Below are positions 1 to 11,214 of a stretch of DNA of 64,000 bases, piece by piece. Under the pieces are notes generated by a model that made no database searches, was not told the DNA's origin, and was given only the letters and a program-made list of their open reading frames with translations. Each line of letters opens with the position of its first letter. Within the stretch, counting starts at the first letter, position 1. This DNA comes from a virus. The position numbers were made by a program, and so were the translations under genes. The DNA lies in IMG/VR virus record IMGVR_UViG_3300027734_000044, positions 62,001 to 126,000 of that record; one strand, 5' to 3'.

Positions 1-25
1 AGTCGGAAAATCTTAAAATCTGCAT
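1..25 (-). CDS. Start of a gene cut by the left edge
   Basis: An ATG at 25 reads leftward off the window as M-Q-I-L-R-F-S-D. It lies 15 bases downstream of an AGATATATAA promoter-like element at 41-50, the arrangement seen before several other genes here. The eight residues resemble the start of the capsid-targeting-like leaders found at 9.9-21.2 kb. Only 25 bases are visible, so the call rests on the start codon and the element. Confidence 0.4.
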
Positions 26-40
26 TGATATAATTTTTAT

Positions 41-50
41 TTATATATCT
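41..50 (-). promoter_or_regulatory. Promoter-like element AGATATATAA
   Basis: One copy of the recurrent [AGT]GATATATAA element, 15 bases before the ATG at 25. No -35 box is apparent. It resembles T4 late promoters in being a single AT-rich box, but its sequence differs from TATAAATA. Confidence 0.5.
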
Positions 51-1306
51 CAAGATTCTTTCAATTCCTCATTTTTAATAGATTCGTCAATAACTTCAGG
101 AATAGATTCTTCTATAGCTTCAGGTTGTTCTTCCTCGTTAGGTTCTAAAGCTTTACTATAGAAATCCATATTTTTCATAATTCTTTCCTGATCTGACTTA
201 TTAATGCCAGCAAACAAGCTAGAATTTATGATAATGTTGGTTGTTTTATAAGCTTCTTCTGCATTTCCATTGTAATATGCTAGTACAGAATACTCATCAG
301 GCATTCTCCATTTCCAGATATCATCTTCTACAAAAAGAATATCTGAGCAAGGTCCAGTTTTCATTCCGATTGACGATAAAGCAAAACCTAAAGCATATCT
401 TTTTCTTGTTCCTAAGAACTTAATAAGATGATAAAGGGATTCTAAACGATTAGGTCTGTATTCCCAAGCTTTTAAATAAGCATCAATGATATCTTCGTCA
501 GGTCTTTCTAGAATTTGTTTTTGTCTAGCTATCCAATATCTAGAAATGTAAACCTCTTCCGCCCATCCTCCTAGATCTACTCTTCTTTGATAAGCTTCAA
601 TAGATCTTTCATTCATTCCTGCATCTCTATAACTTTGAGCCATATAGAAAACATATCTTCTTTCCAGATCAATAGGAAGTTCTTCCTTAGGTGTTGTTAG
701 AATAGCTTTTTCGAAAATTAAAGCATCATTATAATACTTATCCTTTCCTTTAATATCTCTATTGTGTCCAGAAACAGAAGCGTGCATTTCAACGCCTTCT
801 AAGAATTCTTCAGATACTTTGATATCAGTTGGACCTGAAATATATTCATGTAAAACACCTACATATTTCCATTTCTGATCACCTCTAACCAATTGAGTTC
901 TGTAATAAGCCAATGAATTAAGTCGAATCCTAATCTTATAAGCATCCTCTGTCAAATTTAGAAAAGGATTTTCTCCCTCCTGTACAGATAGAAAGTCGTC
1001 AGCATCTATAACTAATCTATAATCTGCCTTGCCCTCAGAATATTCTAAACTCTCAGTTCTGTTGTATCCAAAATCTACCCAAGGTCTTTCATGTAGTTCA
1101 CCTTGAATTTCATACTCATTCATTATCTCCTTAATAAGATCCTGAGTACCATCGGTAGATCCTGTATCAACAATAACCCAATAGTTAATGTAATCCTTAA
1201 CGGAATCAATACATCTTCTGATTACTTTAGATTCATTTTTAACAATCATAACTAAACATATAGAAGGCTGTTTAGCATCTGTTTTTTCAATTACTAATTT
1301 TGGCAT
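50..1306 (-). CDS. Family 2 glycosyltransferase with helical repeat region
   Basis: GT-A fold glycosyltransferase expected to move a sugar from a nucleotide sugar to a protein, glycan or DNA target. The N-terminal core has ICLVMIVKNE at residues 16-25, VIVDTGSTDGT at 44-54 and a metal-binding DADD at 101-104, all typical of GT2. Residues ~215-310 look like TPR-type helical pairs, and the last ~35 residues are Glu-rich. At 418 residues it matches GT2-TPR proteins common in large phages. The acceptor is unknown; virion or host surface glycosylation are both possible. It lies downstream of the adenylate kinase gene on the same strand. Confidence 0.8.
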   Translation of the reverse strand: MPKLVIEKTDAKQPSICLVMIVKNESKVIRRCIDSVKDYINYWVIVDTGSTDGTQDLIKEIMNEYEIQGELHERPWVDFGYNRTESLEYSEGKADYRLVIDADDFLSVQEGENPFLNLTEDAYKIRIRLNSLAYYRTQLVRGDQKWKYVGVLHEYISGPTDIKVSEEFLEGVEMHASVSGHNRDIKGKDKYYNDALIFEKAILTTPKEELPIDLERRYVFYMAQSYRDAGMNERSIEAYQRRVDLGGWAEEVYISRYWIARQKQILERPDEDIIDAYLKAWEYRPNRLESLYHLIKFLGTRKRYALGFALSSIGMKTGPCSDILFVEDDIWKWRMPDEYSVLAYYNGNAEEAYKTTNIIINSSLFAGINKSDQERIMKNMDFYSKALEPNEEEQPEAIEESIPEVIDESIKNEELKES

Positions 1307-1343
1307 GTTATTTCAATTTAACATTTATAGATAAAAAATTGGA

Positions 1344-1937
1344 TTAAATTTCACCCAGATTATCAAATATAATCTCAGTAACCTCATCAAGGTCTTTCTC
1401 CCCGGATATTTCTAAAAAGTTTTTTAGCTTCTTCATAGATTTAATCAGAGGTAGTGTCTGATCTTTATATTCTCCCATTCTAACTTTAAAAACTTCGGGA
1501 TCATTATCATCGGCTCTTCCTGATGTTTTCCCTCGCTCTTTAATTCTTTCTTTTAAAGTCTCTTCTGGTACATCTAGAAAGAAAATGTTGATTGTCTCTA
1601 GGTTATTATTAGACATTATTTTGTCCAATAAAGTTTTTTGCTTAAGGTTTCTTGGATATCCATCAAAAACAAATCCTGCAGATTTTTTATTTTTTTGTAT
1701 GAATTTTTCAAGCTCCTTAGATACTAAATCATCAGGAAGAAGCTTACCAGTTTTCATTAATTCTTTAACCTCTTTATCATCAGATTTTCTAAGGATATCA
1801 CCAGTAGAAACATGTTTCAGATGTGTTTTCTTACAAAGTATTTCTGCTTGTGTTCCTTTACCACATCCAGGAGGTCCTACAAAAATTACACAGGGTGTGC
1901 TCAAGGAGTCAAACTCTTTAAAATTTTTGATTTTCAT
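1344..1937 (-). CDS. adk: Adenylate kinase (short-LID type)
   Basis: Nucleoside monophosphate kinase, ATP + AMP giving 2 ADP, probably supporting dNTP synthesis with the adjacent ribonucleotide reductase. The P-loop is GPPGCGKGT at residues 21-29, STGDILR at 44-50 binds the NMP, and GYPRNLKQ at 93-100 is the usual DGxPR region. The LID is the short SGRADDND form at 139-146 without a zinc-finger insertion, as in Bacteroidetes Adk and eukaryotic UMP/CMP kinases, so UMP/CMP cannot be excluded. Residues 1-14, MKIKNFKEF..., precede the normal kinase start and resemble the capsid-targeting-like leaders described elsewhere. The gene lies 13 bases downstream of nrdA. Confidence 0.9.
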   Translation of the reverse strand: MKIKNFKEFDSLSTPCVIFVGPPGCGKGTQAEILCKKTHLKHVSTGDILRKSDDKEVKELMKTGKLLPDDLVSKELEKFIQKNKKSAGFVFDGYPRNLKQKTLLDKIMSNNNLETINIFFLDVPEETLKERIKERGKTSGRADDNDPEVFKVRMGEYKDQTLPLIKSMKKLKNFLEISGEKDLDEVTEIIFDNLGEI

Positions 1938-1950
1938 TATTGGTTATTAT

Positions 1951-4320
1951 TTATGAACCGCAAGCTTCGCAATCTTCAGGATTGTCTATGCTACAAGTTA
2001 AGTCGCTATAGTTATCATCCTCTGATTTAGGAAGTTCTTGATTTCTGCTTAGATCTATACCTAGACCTTTTATAGCTGTTGTAGCAGCTTTAGTTCTTAT
2101 ATAATAACTTCCAGTCTTTAATCCCTTATCCCATCCATAAAAATGAGCTGAAGAAAGTTTAGCAAAGTTAGCATCTTGAACAAATAAATTCATACTTTGA
2201 CTTTGACATATAAAAGGTGCTCTAGCTGCAGCATGATCTATAATAATCTTCTGACTCATCTCCCAAGCAGTCTTATAAATGATCTTAATCTCATCTGGTA
2301 TTTCAGCAATATCTTGTACTGATCCATTATTAATAATGATCTTATCCCTAAGATTATCATCCCACATATTAAGTTTAACTAAGTCTTTAACAAGATGCTT
2401 ATTAACTACTGGAAATTCTCCAGATAATGTTTTTCTAATGTAAATGTTAGAAGTGAAAGGTTCAAAACATTCATTGTTTCCTAAGATCTGACTTGTAGAA
2501 GCAGTAGGCATAGGAGCAAGCAATAAAGAATTTCTAGCTCCGAAAGTCTTAACTCTTTCTCTTAATTCTTCCCATTCCCATCTTGTACTAGGTGATTCGT
2601 TCCATAAATCAAATTGAAATAATCCTTTAGATAATGGCGATCCCTTAAATGTTTGGTATGCACCTTCTTTTTCTGCAAGATCCACTGAAGCACACATAGC
2701 TCCGTAATAAATTGCTTCGAAAATGTCTCTATCTAAATTTTTTGCTTCTTCCGATTCAAAAGGTATTTTTAGAATAGCAAATGTATCAGCTAAACCTTGA
2801 ACTCCAATACCAATTGGTCTGTGCTTCATATTAGAGGTCTTAGTTTCCTTAGTAGGATAATAGTTAACATCAATCACTCTATTAAGATTGATAGTTGCTG
2901 TGTAAGCTATATCCTTAAGAGCATTAAGATCGTATTTAGGTTTCTTACCAGGAATAATGAATTTAGGTAATGCAATAGAAGCTAAATTACAAACTGCAGT
3001 TTCTTTTGAATCTGAATACTCCATAATCTCAGTACAAAGATTAGATGACTTAATAGTACCTAAATTCTTCTGATTTGATTTTATATTAGCTGCATCCTTA
3101 TAAAGCATATAAGGAGTTCCAGTTTCGATCTGTGCTTCAATTATTTTATACCAAAGCTCTTGAGCTTTAATTGTTTTTCTTCCTCTTCCTTCAGCTTCAT
3201 ATTTAGTATAAAGTTTAACAAAGTCCTCACCGTATACGTCGTCTAATCCTGGTGCTTCATCAGGAGAGAATAAAGTCCATTCTCCATCTTCCTTAACTCT
3301 TTCCATAAATAAATCCGGTGTCCATAAAGCTAAGAAAAGATCCCTAGCTCTCATCTCCTCTTTACCGTGATTTTTTCTAAGATTTAAAAAGTCTTCAACA
3401 TCACAATGCCAAGGCTCCAAATAAACAGCAAAAGATCCCTTTCTTCTACCTCCACCTTGATCGACGTATCTTGCAGTTTCGTTAAATACTTTTAGCATCG
3501 GAATAATTCCGTTTGAGGTTCCGTTTGTTCCTCTAATATAAGCTCCTGTGCCTCTTACATTATGTATATGTAAACCAATACCTCCTGCATTTTTAGAGAT
3601 CTGAGCCACATCAGATAGTGTTTTATAGATACCTTGAATTGAATCATCATCCATTGAAACTAAGAAGCAAGAAGAAAGCTGGGGTCTTCTAGTACCCGCA
3701 TTAAATAAAGTAGGTGTAGCATGCGTGAAGTAACCCTGACTCATTAAGTCATATGTTTTATAAGCAGAGGCTAAATCTTCCTTGTGTATACCAATAGCAA
3801 CTCTCATTAACATTTGCTGTGGTCTTTCAGCAGGTAAACCATCAATCTTTAAAAGATATGATTTTTCTAAAGTCTTAAAACCAAAATAATCATAATCTAA
3901 ATCCCTATCTGCAATAATTTGTGAATCTATATCCTTAGCATTATTAACAATAATCTCGTATACATCATCAGCAATCATTGGAGCTTTTAAACCTGTCTTA
4001 GGATCAACATAATTATAAAGCTGATCAATCACACTCGAAAAACTTTTAGGTGTTCTTTTATGTAACGAGGTAACACAAATTCTAGAAGCTAAAATAGAAT
4101 AATCAGGATGGGTTGGGGTTAAAGCAGCTGCTGTTTCTGCTGCTAAAGTATCAAGTTCTACTGAAGAGATACCATCATATAAACCATGAATAACTTTCTT
4201 TGCAATTTCCATTGGCTCAATATAATCCATATTTAAACCATAAGATTGTTTCTTAACACGATTTAAAATTTTATCAAGCTTAACTCTTTCTTTAGCTCCG
4301 TCTCTCTTTGTTACTTCCAT
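1951..4320 (-). CDS. nrdA: Class Ia ribonucleoside-diphosphate reductase, alpha subunit
   Basis: Large catalytic subunit that reduces NDPs to dNDPs. An N-terminal ATP-cone (about residues 1-95, starting [13 protein letters not shown]) provides allosteric control. The catalytic barrel shows [13 protein letters not shown] (first redox cysteine), SSNLCTEI (Asn, thiyl-radical Cys and Glu), [11 protein letters not shown] (second redox cysteine) and [17 protein letters not shown] near the radical-transfer tyrosines. The C-terminal tail ends CEACGS, the CxxC pair that re-reduces the active site. The 789-residue length is full size. It is separated from nrdB by a collagen-like gene and a 54-residue ORF, unlike the usual adjacent nrdA-nrdB order. 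The leader is A/T-rich (AAAATAAAATAAAATA) with no Shine-Dalgarno. Confidence 0.95.
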   Translation of the reverse strand: MEVTKRDGAKERVKLDKILNRVKKQSYGLNMDYIEPMEIAKKVIHGLYDGISSVELDTLAAETAAALTPTHPDYSILASRICVTSLHKRTPKSFSSVIDQLYNYVDPKTGLKAPMIADDVYEIIVNNAKDIDSQIIADRDLDYDYFGFKTLEKSYLLKIDGLPAERPQQMLMRVAIGIHKEDLASAYKTYDLMSQGYFTHATPTLFNAGTRRPQLSSCFLVSMDDDSIQGIYKTLSDVAQISKNAGGIGLHIHNVRGTGAYIRGTNGTSNGIIPMLKVFNETARYVDQGGGRRKGSFAVYLEPWHCDVEDFLNLRKNHGKEEMRARDLFLALWTPDLFMERVKEDGEWTLFSPDEAPGLDDVYGEDFVKLYTKYEAEGRGRKTIKAQELWYKIIEAQIETGTPYMLYKDAANIKSNQKNLGTIKSSNLCTEIMEYSDSKETAVCNLASIALPKFIIPGKKPKYDLNALKDIAYTATINLNRVIDVNYYPTKETKTSNMKHRPIGIGVQGLADTFAILKIPFESEEAKNLDRDIFEAIYYGAMCASVDLAEKEGAYQTFKGSPLSKGLFQFDLWNESPSTRWEWEELRERVKTFGARNSLLLAPMPTASTSQILGNNECFEPFTSNIYIRKTLSGEFPVVNKHLVKDLVKLNMWDDNLRDKIIINNGSVQDIAEIPDEIKIIYKTAWEMSQKIIIDHAAARAPFICQSQSMNLFVQDANFAKLSSAHFYGWDKGLKTGSYYIRTKAATTAIKGLGIDLSRNQELPKSEDDNYSDLTCSIDNPEDCEACGS

Positions 4321-4406
4321 TATTATTTTATTTTATTTTATGTGAAAAATTATAGAAAAATTAACCCATTAGTTTCCACTAATAAGAATATTTATTCCAC
4401 TTTGTT
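4321..4406 (-). other. AT-rich spacer before nrdA
   Basis: Noncoding gap between the 54-residue ORF and nrdA. It holds a perfect 6-bp inverted repeat, ATTAGT-TTCC-ACTAAT (4368-4383), too weak to call a terminator, and the A/T-rich nrdA leader. I see no GATATATAA element here. Confidence 0.4.
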
Positions 4407-4571
4407 TTATTGAATCTGTGTATAACCGAGGCGTATTTCTTCGGTTGTTCCGTAGTATTCCTCAATTAGATAATCGGTTTCGTTATTCCAATATTGAATT
4501 CTTTGACGATTCTCTATGACTCCTTCGATTTCTATCTGATAGCCAGTTATTTCGTATACGTGATCGTACAT
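4407..4571 (-). CDS. Small hypothetical protein (54 aa)
   Basis: Begins MYDHVYEITGYQIEIEG and ends RLGYTQIQ. Its ATG (4571-4569) starts one base after the stop codon of the collagen-like gene (4575-4573), suggesting translational coupling. It is acidic and rich in Tyr, Glu and Ile, with no membrane segment. Function is unknown; a chaperone or accessory for the preceding fibre-like protein is possible from position alone. Confidence 0.6.
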   Translation of the reverse strand: MYDHVYEITGYQIEIEGVIENRQRIQYWNNETDYLIEEYYGTTEEIRLGYTQIQ

Positions 4572-4572
4572 A

Positions 4573-6753
<2,181 letters not shown>

Positions 6754-6775
6754 ATGGTTAATATGATCTTCCTAA

Positions 6776-7756
6776 TTAAAAATCAGCATCCATTGAAAAA
6801 GTTTTTCCGCTATTTCCGTTATCTTTAGTACTGTCCATAACACCCGATTTCTGATATGATCCCACTCTTCCTTCGAAGAAATTACCTTTATTTTCTAAAG
6901 CAATATTTATCATAAAATCAAAAGGGCATTTAGTATTATAAACTCTTGAGCATCCTAAAGAAGTTAAAAGCCTATCTGCTACAAATTCGATATATTCACA
7001 CATAAGCTCAGAGTTCATACCAATAAGTCTAACAGGCAAAGATGAAGTTACAAACTCCTTTTCGATCTCTACAGCTTCCATAATAATCTCTTTCACTGTT
7101 TCCTCCGGAAGTTTATTTTCAATGTGCTGAGTGTAAAGTAAACAAGCAAAATCGCAATGTAATCCTTCGTCTCTAGAAATTAATTCATTAGCAAAGCAAA
7201 GACCTGGCATTAATCCTCTTTTCTTTAACCAAAATATAGAACAGAAAGATCCGGAAAAGAAAATACCTTCAACAGCAGCAAATGCAATCATATTCTCAGT
7301 GAATGATCCATTCTCGATCCATTTCATTGCCCAATCTGCTTTTCTTTTAACCGCAGGGACAGTATCAATAGCATTAAATAAATTCTCTTTCTCTTCCTCG
7401 TCAGATATGTAAGAATCTATAAGAAGAGAATAAACCTCACCGTGTATATTCTCAATAGCCAATTGGAATCCATAAAAGCATCTAGCTTCCGGGTATTGTA
7501 CCTGATTGAAAAAATTAGCTGCAAGATTCTCATTAACTATCCCATCGGAGTTATTAAAGAAAGCAATTACATTCTTTATAAAATATCTCTCGTTGTCGTT
7601 TAATTTATCTCTCCAGTGAGTGATATCCTGTGCTAAATCTATTTCCTCCGCTGTCCAAAAAGAAGCTTCCGCTGTTTTGTACATTGTCCAAATATCGTCT
7701 TGTTGTACAGGGAATAAAGAGAATCTTCTAGGATTCGGGGTGAGTAACTTTTCCAT
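6776..7756 (-). CDS. nrdB: Class Ia ribonucleoside-diphosphate reductase, beta subunit
   Basis: Di-iron tyrosyl-radical subunit partnering NrdA. Iron-ligand motifs are visible in order: FWTAEEIDL, the [20 protein letters not shown] helix with Glu, His and the radical Tyr, [13 protein letters not shown], and [19 protein letters not shown]. The C-terminal tail is KTFSMDADF, like the eukaryotic R2 peptide that docks on R1. These segments are much closer to eukaryotic R2 than to E. coli NrdB, a pattern known in Bacteroidetes. The 326-residue length is complete. It is followed downstream by the collagen-like gene. Confidence 0.95.
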   Translation of the reverse strand: MEKLLTPNPRRFSLFPVQQDDIWTMYKTAEASFWTAEEIDLAQDITHWRDKLNDNERYFIKNVIAFFNNSDGIVNENLAANFFNQVQYPEARCFYGFQLAIENIHGEVYSLLIDSYISDEEEKENLFNAIDTVPAVKRKADWAMKWIENGSFTENMIAFAAVEGIFFSGSFCSIFWLKKRGLMPGLCFANELISRDEGLHCDFACLLYTQHIENKLPEETVKEIIMEAVEIEKEFVTSSLPVRLIGMNSELMCEYIEFVADRLLTSLGCSRVYNTKCPFDFMINIALENKGNFFEGRVGSYQKSGVMDSTKDNGNSGKTFSMDADF

Positions 7757-7770
7757 CTTAATTATTTATA

Positions 7771-7959
7771 TTATTTAATTTCGTTAATTTTCAACCATTC
7801 TTTATTATCTGAATCTTTCTGTGGAGCATCCTGAAGCCAAGCATAAAACTCATCGGCATTTTTTGTTATCTCGCTTTTTGTTATTGATCCTTCCTTATGT
7901 AACTTCATAGCCATTTGTAGTGCTATTTGTCTATTAGTGTAAAATTTTATATTGCTCAT
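7771..7959 (-). CDS. Small hypothetical protein (62 aa)
   Basis: Begins MSNIKFYTNRQIALQMAMKL and is a charged, helical protein without membrane segment or known motif. It sits between the dUTPase and nrdB with 14-21 base gaps, on the same strand as the nucleotide-metabolism genes. Function unknown. Confidence 0.6.
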   Translation of the reverse strand: MSNIKFYTNRQIALQMAMKLHKEGSITKSEITKNADEFYAWLQDAPQKDSDNKEWLKINEIK

Positions 7960-7980
7960 AATGATTGGGTCATCTATATA

Positions 7981-8445
7981 TTAATATCCTCTCTCCTGCC
8001 TGTCATGATTTTCAGCATTTTTTGCCATATAAAGATTAACAATATCCTTACTTGTCATTCCCATAGAAATACCGAAGTTCATAAAGAAATGTAATCCGTC
8101 AATCCATTCATAGAATAACTCCAATCTATCATTTTCACTAAGGTCAGAGATCTTCATTTCAGAAGCTTTCTTATTGTCTCCTTTCCAGTATTTCCATCCT
8201 GCAGATCCAATACCATCATTAACACCTCCAAGAGCATCAAACATTTCGTTTAACTCATCACTTAGTGCATGTTTGTTAACCATCCAAAAATCTGCAATTT
8301 GTTTCAAGGTCCAATCCTTAAAATCAAATCCGTATCTTGATTGTAATTCTGCTTGCTTATTGTAAATCAAGCCGAGGGTATCGTTTACCCCAGTGTGGAA
8401 ATCTTCAACTGGAAGATCCGCACATTTGTTGTCTGTGTTTGCCAT
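7981..8445 (-). CDS. Dimeric all-alpha dUTPase-like NTP pyrophosphohydrolase
   Basis: Probably hydrolyses dUTP to dUMP, keeping uracil out of DNA. It matches the all-alpha NTP-pyrophosphatase superfamily (dUTPase_2 type) rather than the trimeric beta type: a DELNE helix at residues 63-67 with metal-ligand Glu residues, GWKYWKGD at 83-90, then ELFYEWIDGLHFFMNFGISMG at 109-129 carrying the second E-x-x-D pair and His. The length of 154 is slightly short for the family. It follows the split polymerase gene by 3 bases, so the two are probably co-translated. Confidence 0.75.
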   Translation of the reverse strand: MANTDNKCADLPVEDFHTGVNDTLGLIYNKQAELQSRYGFDFKDWTLKQIADFWMVNKHALSDELNEMFDALGGVNDGIGSAGWKYWKGDNKKASEMKISDLSENDRLELFYEWIDGLHFFMNFGISMGMTSKDIVNLYMAKNAENHDRQERGY

Positions 8446-8448
8446 AAT

Positions 8449-9855
8449 TTATGATTTTTCTTTAATTACTTTTTGTATTTTCTCTATTTCTTTTTCACAT
8501 TCGAAATATTTCTTCTTTGTTGCTTTTCTTTGCCCGTAAAGTCCTTTTAATATTTCTCTTAATATAGGTTCTCTTCCTTCCTTACTATAAAATACCGCTC
8601 CTGACGAAGTTTTAATTGCACCTTCGGGTATGTTCTTAAGATTCTTACCTATATAAACCTCAGGGGATATACCCCATTGCATCATTGTATTAGGATAAAG
8701 AGAAGCAAAGTCAAAACAAGCGATCCATTCATATAATCCTTTTTCTGGCTTCTTAACATAAGCTCCTTCGAATTTAACATGATTTTCCTCTTTCCTTTCA
8801 TTTACAATTACCTGTTTTCTTTCTAAGAATTTTCTTAGCATAAGAACCTCAGTAGTCCAAACTGGAGATAATGCTCTATTGATCTCCACTCTACTTACTT
8901 CTGCGATTTTAAAGAAAGTAGAAAGTGTATCAAGTCTTTTATCTATATAGTGTACAAGAGCACAGTCAACTGCGTTATAAAATATGAACGTTTCAAAGTC
9001 TGACTCGTATAAATCTTTTAATGTTCCATTATAAGCAATCTTTTTAATCCCTATAGCTTGATTGGAAACATAATCTAATGAGTTAGACTCTCTGATTTTT
9101 ACTACCCTATCCCACTTCTTATAAATGTCAAGGTAATCGACCATTAAAACGTGCATAGGTATTTGATGCTTTCCTATAAGTACCCCACTAGGTGAAGCAA
9201 TCTTAGGATCTATACCTAATCTCTTAGCTCTGTTTATAATATAAGGCCAGTCATAACCAAACCAATTCCACCCAGTTATCAAAGGCATCTTAGGAACTAA
9301 TTTAGAAAGAAAAGTGTAGAGCATATCAAACTCACTTTCAAACTTTCTGTAATTAAAAGTCCAATCCCCATTTTGTCCTTCAAAATGATCATTAATCCTT
9401 TTCTCGATCTTTAATATCCTATCAGGACTCATATCCTCCAGACCTATAACAAGAACCTTACCTTGAGAAGAAGCCATTCCTATGGAAAGAATTCTATTCT
9501 TAGAATTCTCTGTGTCTAATGAATCTGCTCTGTTATCTGTCATCTCCACCTCAATATCGACGAAGTATTTTTTAGGCGTCTGGTAATCCCAAAGAGGCTT
9601 GGTTAATTCAGGATCTAGTGCTTCTAAAATTTCTACTACTCTATACTTATCAAACTTATATGTAGAAGATTTTTTAACAGGAAATCCGTCCCATGTTGTC
9701 CATTCTGAATCTTTCGATCTATCGCTAGCAGATGTTTTTTGCCAGACGAATTGAAGCGCTTTAGGAACTTGTAGTTTTAACAAATTTACGTCCCCTTCCT
9801 CTGTATAATGGGAGACAACTAAAGATGTACCTGAATTTTCTATATCAATAATCAT
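8449..9855 (-). CDS. 43: Family B DNA polymerase, N-terminal half (exonuclease + motif A)
   Basis: T4 gp43-like replicative polymerase fragment. The 3'-5' exonuclease is complete: YFVDIEVEM (Asp100, Glu102), LITGWNWFGYDWPYI and FYNAVDCALVHYID. Palm motif A is DFASLYPN at 382-389, carrying one catalytic aspartate. The protein ends at residue 468, in the region that in T4 gp43 lies just past motif A and before the fingers. Motif B (K-x3-N-S-x-Y-G) and motif C (D-T-D-S) are absent here and in all other frames of this window. The stop is clean and the dUTPase gene starts 3 bases later, so this is gene fission rather than a local frameshift. The C-terminal part must be encoded elsewhere if the enzyme is active. 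Confidence 0.9.
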   Translation of the reverse strand: MIIDIENSGTSLVVSHYTEEGDVNLLKLQVPKALQFVWQKTSASDRSKDSEWTTWDGFPVKKSSTYKFDKYRVVEILEALDPELTKPLWDYQTPKKYFVDIEVEMTDNRADSLDTENSKNRILSIGMASSQGKVLVIGLEDMSPDRILKIEKRINDHFEGQNGDWTFNYRKFESEFDMLYTFLSKLVPKMPLITGWNWFGYDWPYIINRAKRLGIDPKIASPSGVLIGKHQIPMHVLMVDYLDIYKKWDRVVKIRESNSLDYVSNQAIGIKKIAYNGTLKDLYESDFETFIFYNAVDCALVHYIDKRLDTLSTFFKIAEVSRVEINRALSPVWTTEVLMLRKFLERKQVIVNERKEENHVKFEGAYVKKPEKGLYEWIACFDFASLYPNTMMQWGISPEVYIGKNLKNIPEGAIKTSSGAVFYSKEGREPILREILKGLYGQRKATKKKYFECEKEIEKIQKVIKEKS

Positions 9856-9919
9856 ACTCTTATCTTACACTAATACAACTAAGAGGTTTCGATTTATTTA
9901 GGTAAAGAATATATACTAT
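9856..9919. promoter_or_regulatory. Divergent intergenic region
   Basis: Separates the leftward polymerase fragment from the rightward 101-residue gene. The 13-mer AGAATATATACTA (9906-9918) abuts the GTG start at 9920. The identical 13-mer lies in the same position before the gene starting at 10818. I see no clear leftward element for the polymerase. Confidence 0.55.
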
Positions 9920-10225
9920 GTGAAAAAAATTCTAACCTTTAAACTTTTCGAACAGGTTTATCTTAATGACATTAAACCTTTCTCCAATGATTCAAAATAT
10001 CCAAGAGGATTAAGGTTTTCTAATAGAGAGGAAGCATTAAAATCTGTAAGAAGATTACAGGAGATGTTAGATAAGAAAGAAATAGAACTTAAAGATGCAA
10101 TAATAGCTTCTTATATAATGTCGCACCGTGCAGAATTTCACAAATTCCCTAAAGCAGGAATTAAAGAAGGATTAGTTGTTTGGAAGGATTTCCTGTCACA
10201 ATTAAAAAAGAGAGAATCAGCTTAG
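9920..10225 (+). CDS. Small protein with capsid-targeting-like leader (101 aa)
   Basis: One of two convincing plus-strand genes. It starts with GTG at 9920; an overlapping ATG at 9918 is followed at once by TGA. GTG is favoured because the spacing from AGAATATATACTA to the start matches that of the gene at 10818. The N-terminus, MKKILTFKLFEQVYLND, is close to that of the metallopeptidase at 16660-17358 (KLFEQVYL in both), though the rest differs. The remainder is a helical, basic domain without recognised family. Its 3' end overlaps the convergent gene by 4 bases. Confidence 0.7.
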   Translation: MKKILTFKLFEQVYLNDIKPFSNDSKYPRGLRFSNREEALKSVRRLQEMLDKKEIELKDAIIASYIMSHRAEFHKFPKAGIKEGLVVWKDFLSQLKKRESA

Positions 10226-10818
10226 ACTTTTTTGAAGTTGTCCATGAATTTCCTAATTAATTCTAAAAGTTCGTAGTTGTTGTTAGTAGCTTTAATCTCT
10301 ATCTTAGTATCAGATTTCTTAGCCCATTCAGAAATGAATTTATAGAATGTTTTAAATGCTGAGGGTAACTGATCACTGCTTTCGTATTTTAGAACCTCTT
10401 TTAAACTTTTAGAAAATCCTAATAAGAATCTATCAGTTACCTCTTTTTCAGATTTCTCTAAATCACAATAATCAAAGAATGATGTGACGATCTCCCAAAT
10501 ATTGTCTGGGGTAATATCAGTAAACCTCCTAACAGTTCTTTCTTCTCCACTTTTTGTTAGTATCTTACATTCACAGATTGTTTTTTTGTCCTTAGAATTT
10601 TCTTTGGATGTATAAAAATCTATTCTTGCCTCTTCCGAATCAGAAGCTTTTTTATTATAGATTATCGAGAAAGTACCAACACGATTAAATACGAAAAAAC
10701 CTGATTGTTCTTTCTTCTCAAAAGAACCCTCACTATCAATTATAAACCAATTAGCTGTGATTGGCTGGATTTTCTCGTATATTGGTTTGTAATTTTCAAA
10801 CCTTAGTAAATGATTCAT
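10222..10818 (-). CDS. Hypothetical protein with capsid-targeting-like leader (198 aa)
   Basis: Begins MNHLLRFENYKPIYEK, a loose match to the leader motif seen in neighbouring genes. The body is mixed alpha/beta with many charged residues; no family recognised. The ATG is one base downstream of the 13-mer AGAATATATACTA (10820-10832), which implies a leaderless or near-leaderless mRNA if that box is a -10. It is convergent with the 101-residue gene, whose end it overlaps. Confidence 0.65.
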   Translation of the reverse strand: MNHLLRFENYKPIYEKIQPITANWFIIDSEGSFEKKEQSGFFVFNRVGTFSIIYNKKASDSEEARIDFYTSKENSKDKKTICECKILTKSGEERTVRRFTDITPDNIWEIVTSFFDYCDLEKSEKEVTDRFLLGFSKSLKEVLKYESSDQLPSAFKTFYKFISEWAKKSDTKIEIKATNNNYELLELIRKFMDNFKKV

Positions 10819-10819
10819 G

Positions 10820-10832
10820 TAGTATATATTCT
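10820..10832 (-). promoter_or_regulatory. Promoter-like 13-mer AGAATATATACTA
   Basis: Identical to plus-strand bases 9906-9918 and placed at the same one-base distance from the start codon of its gene. Probably a variant of the GATATATAA element. It overlaps the stop codon of the upstream glycosylase gene. Confidence 0.5.
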
Positions 10833-11214
10833 ACATACAATCCAAATACATTTTTAGCTTCTTATCCTTCGGCGTAAAATCCAGATCTTCTTCTACAAAT
10901 ATTCTCCATGCTTCTCTACCGTATTCTCCTACTCCTGGGAATTTCTTAGGATCTCTTATACCTATCTCCCATGCTATAGAGAATTCCCTAATCCTGTGAG
11001 CCTTTATATTTTGAAATCCAGTACTCTTAATGAATGCACTTATATTAATAGGATTTTCTCTAATAATAGATGCTGGATTAGGCCACGTTTTAAAGAAATG
11101 TGAGATCAGAGGTCTAACCTGACGGTTGTTGGTCTGATTTAATAATATACAACAGACTAGAACCTTCCAAGGATCATCTTTGTATTCTTCTTGTATTATA
11201 TTTAATTTTTGCAC
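10831..11214 (-). CDS. MBD4-like mismatch DNA glycosylase (HhH-GPD)
   Basis: Predicted base-excision glycosylase. DPWKVLVCCILLNQTNNRQV at residues 14-33, the helix-hairpin-helix FPGVGEYGREAWRIF at 92-106 and TPKDKKLKMYLD at 114-125 align by eye with the catalytic domain of vertebrate MBD4 (compare GIGKYGNDSYRIF and PEDHKLNKYHDWL). Asp117 corresponds to its catalytic Asp. The iron-sulphur cysteine loop of endonuclease III is absent, as in MBD4. MBD4 removes T or U opposite G; activity here is inferred. At 127 residues it is a minimal glycosylase core. The start is GTG. A 76-base spacer upstream holds only a weak AT-rich inverted repeat. Confidence 0.75.
   Translation of the reverse strand: MQKLNIIQEEYKDDPWKVLVCCILLNQTNNRQVRPLISHFFKTWPNPASIIRENPINISAFIKSTGFQNIKAHRIREFSIAWEIGIRDPKKFPGVGEYGREAWRIFVEEDLDFTPKDKKLKMYLDCM

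Noticed and set aside
4368-4383. Terminator at ATTAGT-TTCC-ACTAAT
   Set aside because: A six-base, AT-rich stem with no U-run is too weak to call.
8449-8500. Sequencing frameshift causing truncation of the polymerase
   Set aside because: The downstream sequence encodes an intact dUTPase 3 bases after the stop, and no motif B or C appears in any frame, so a local error would not restore the gene.
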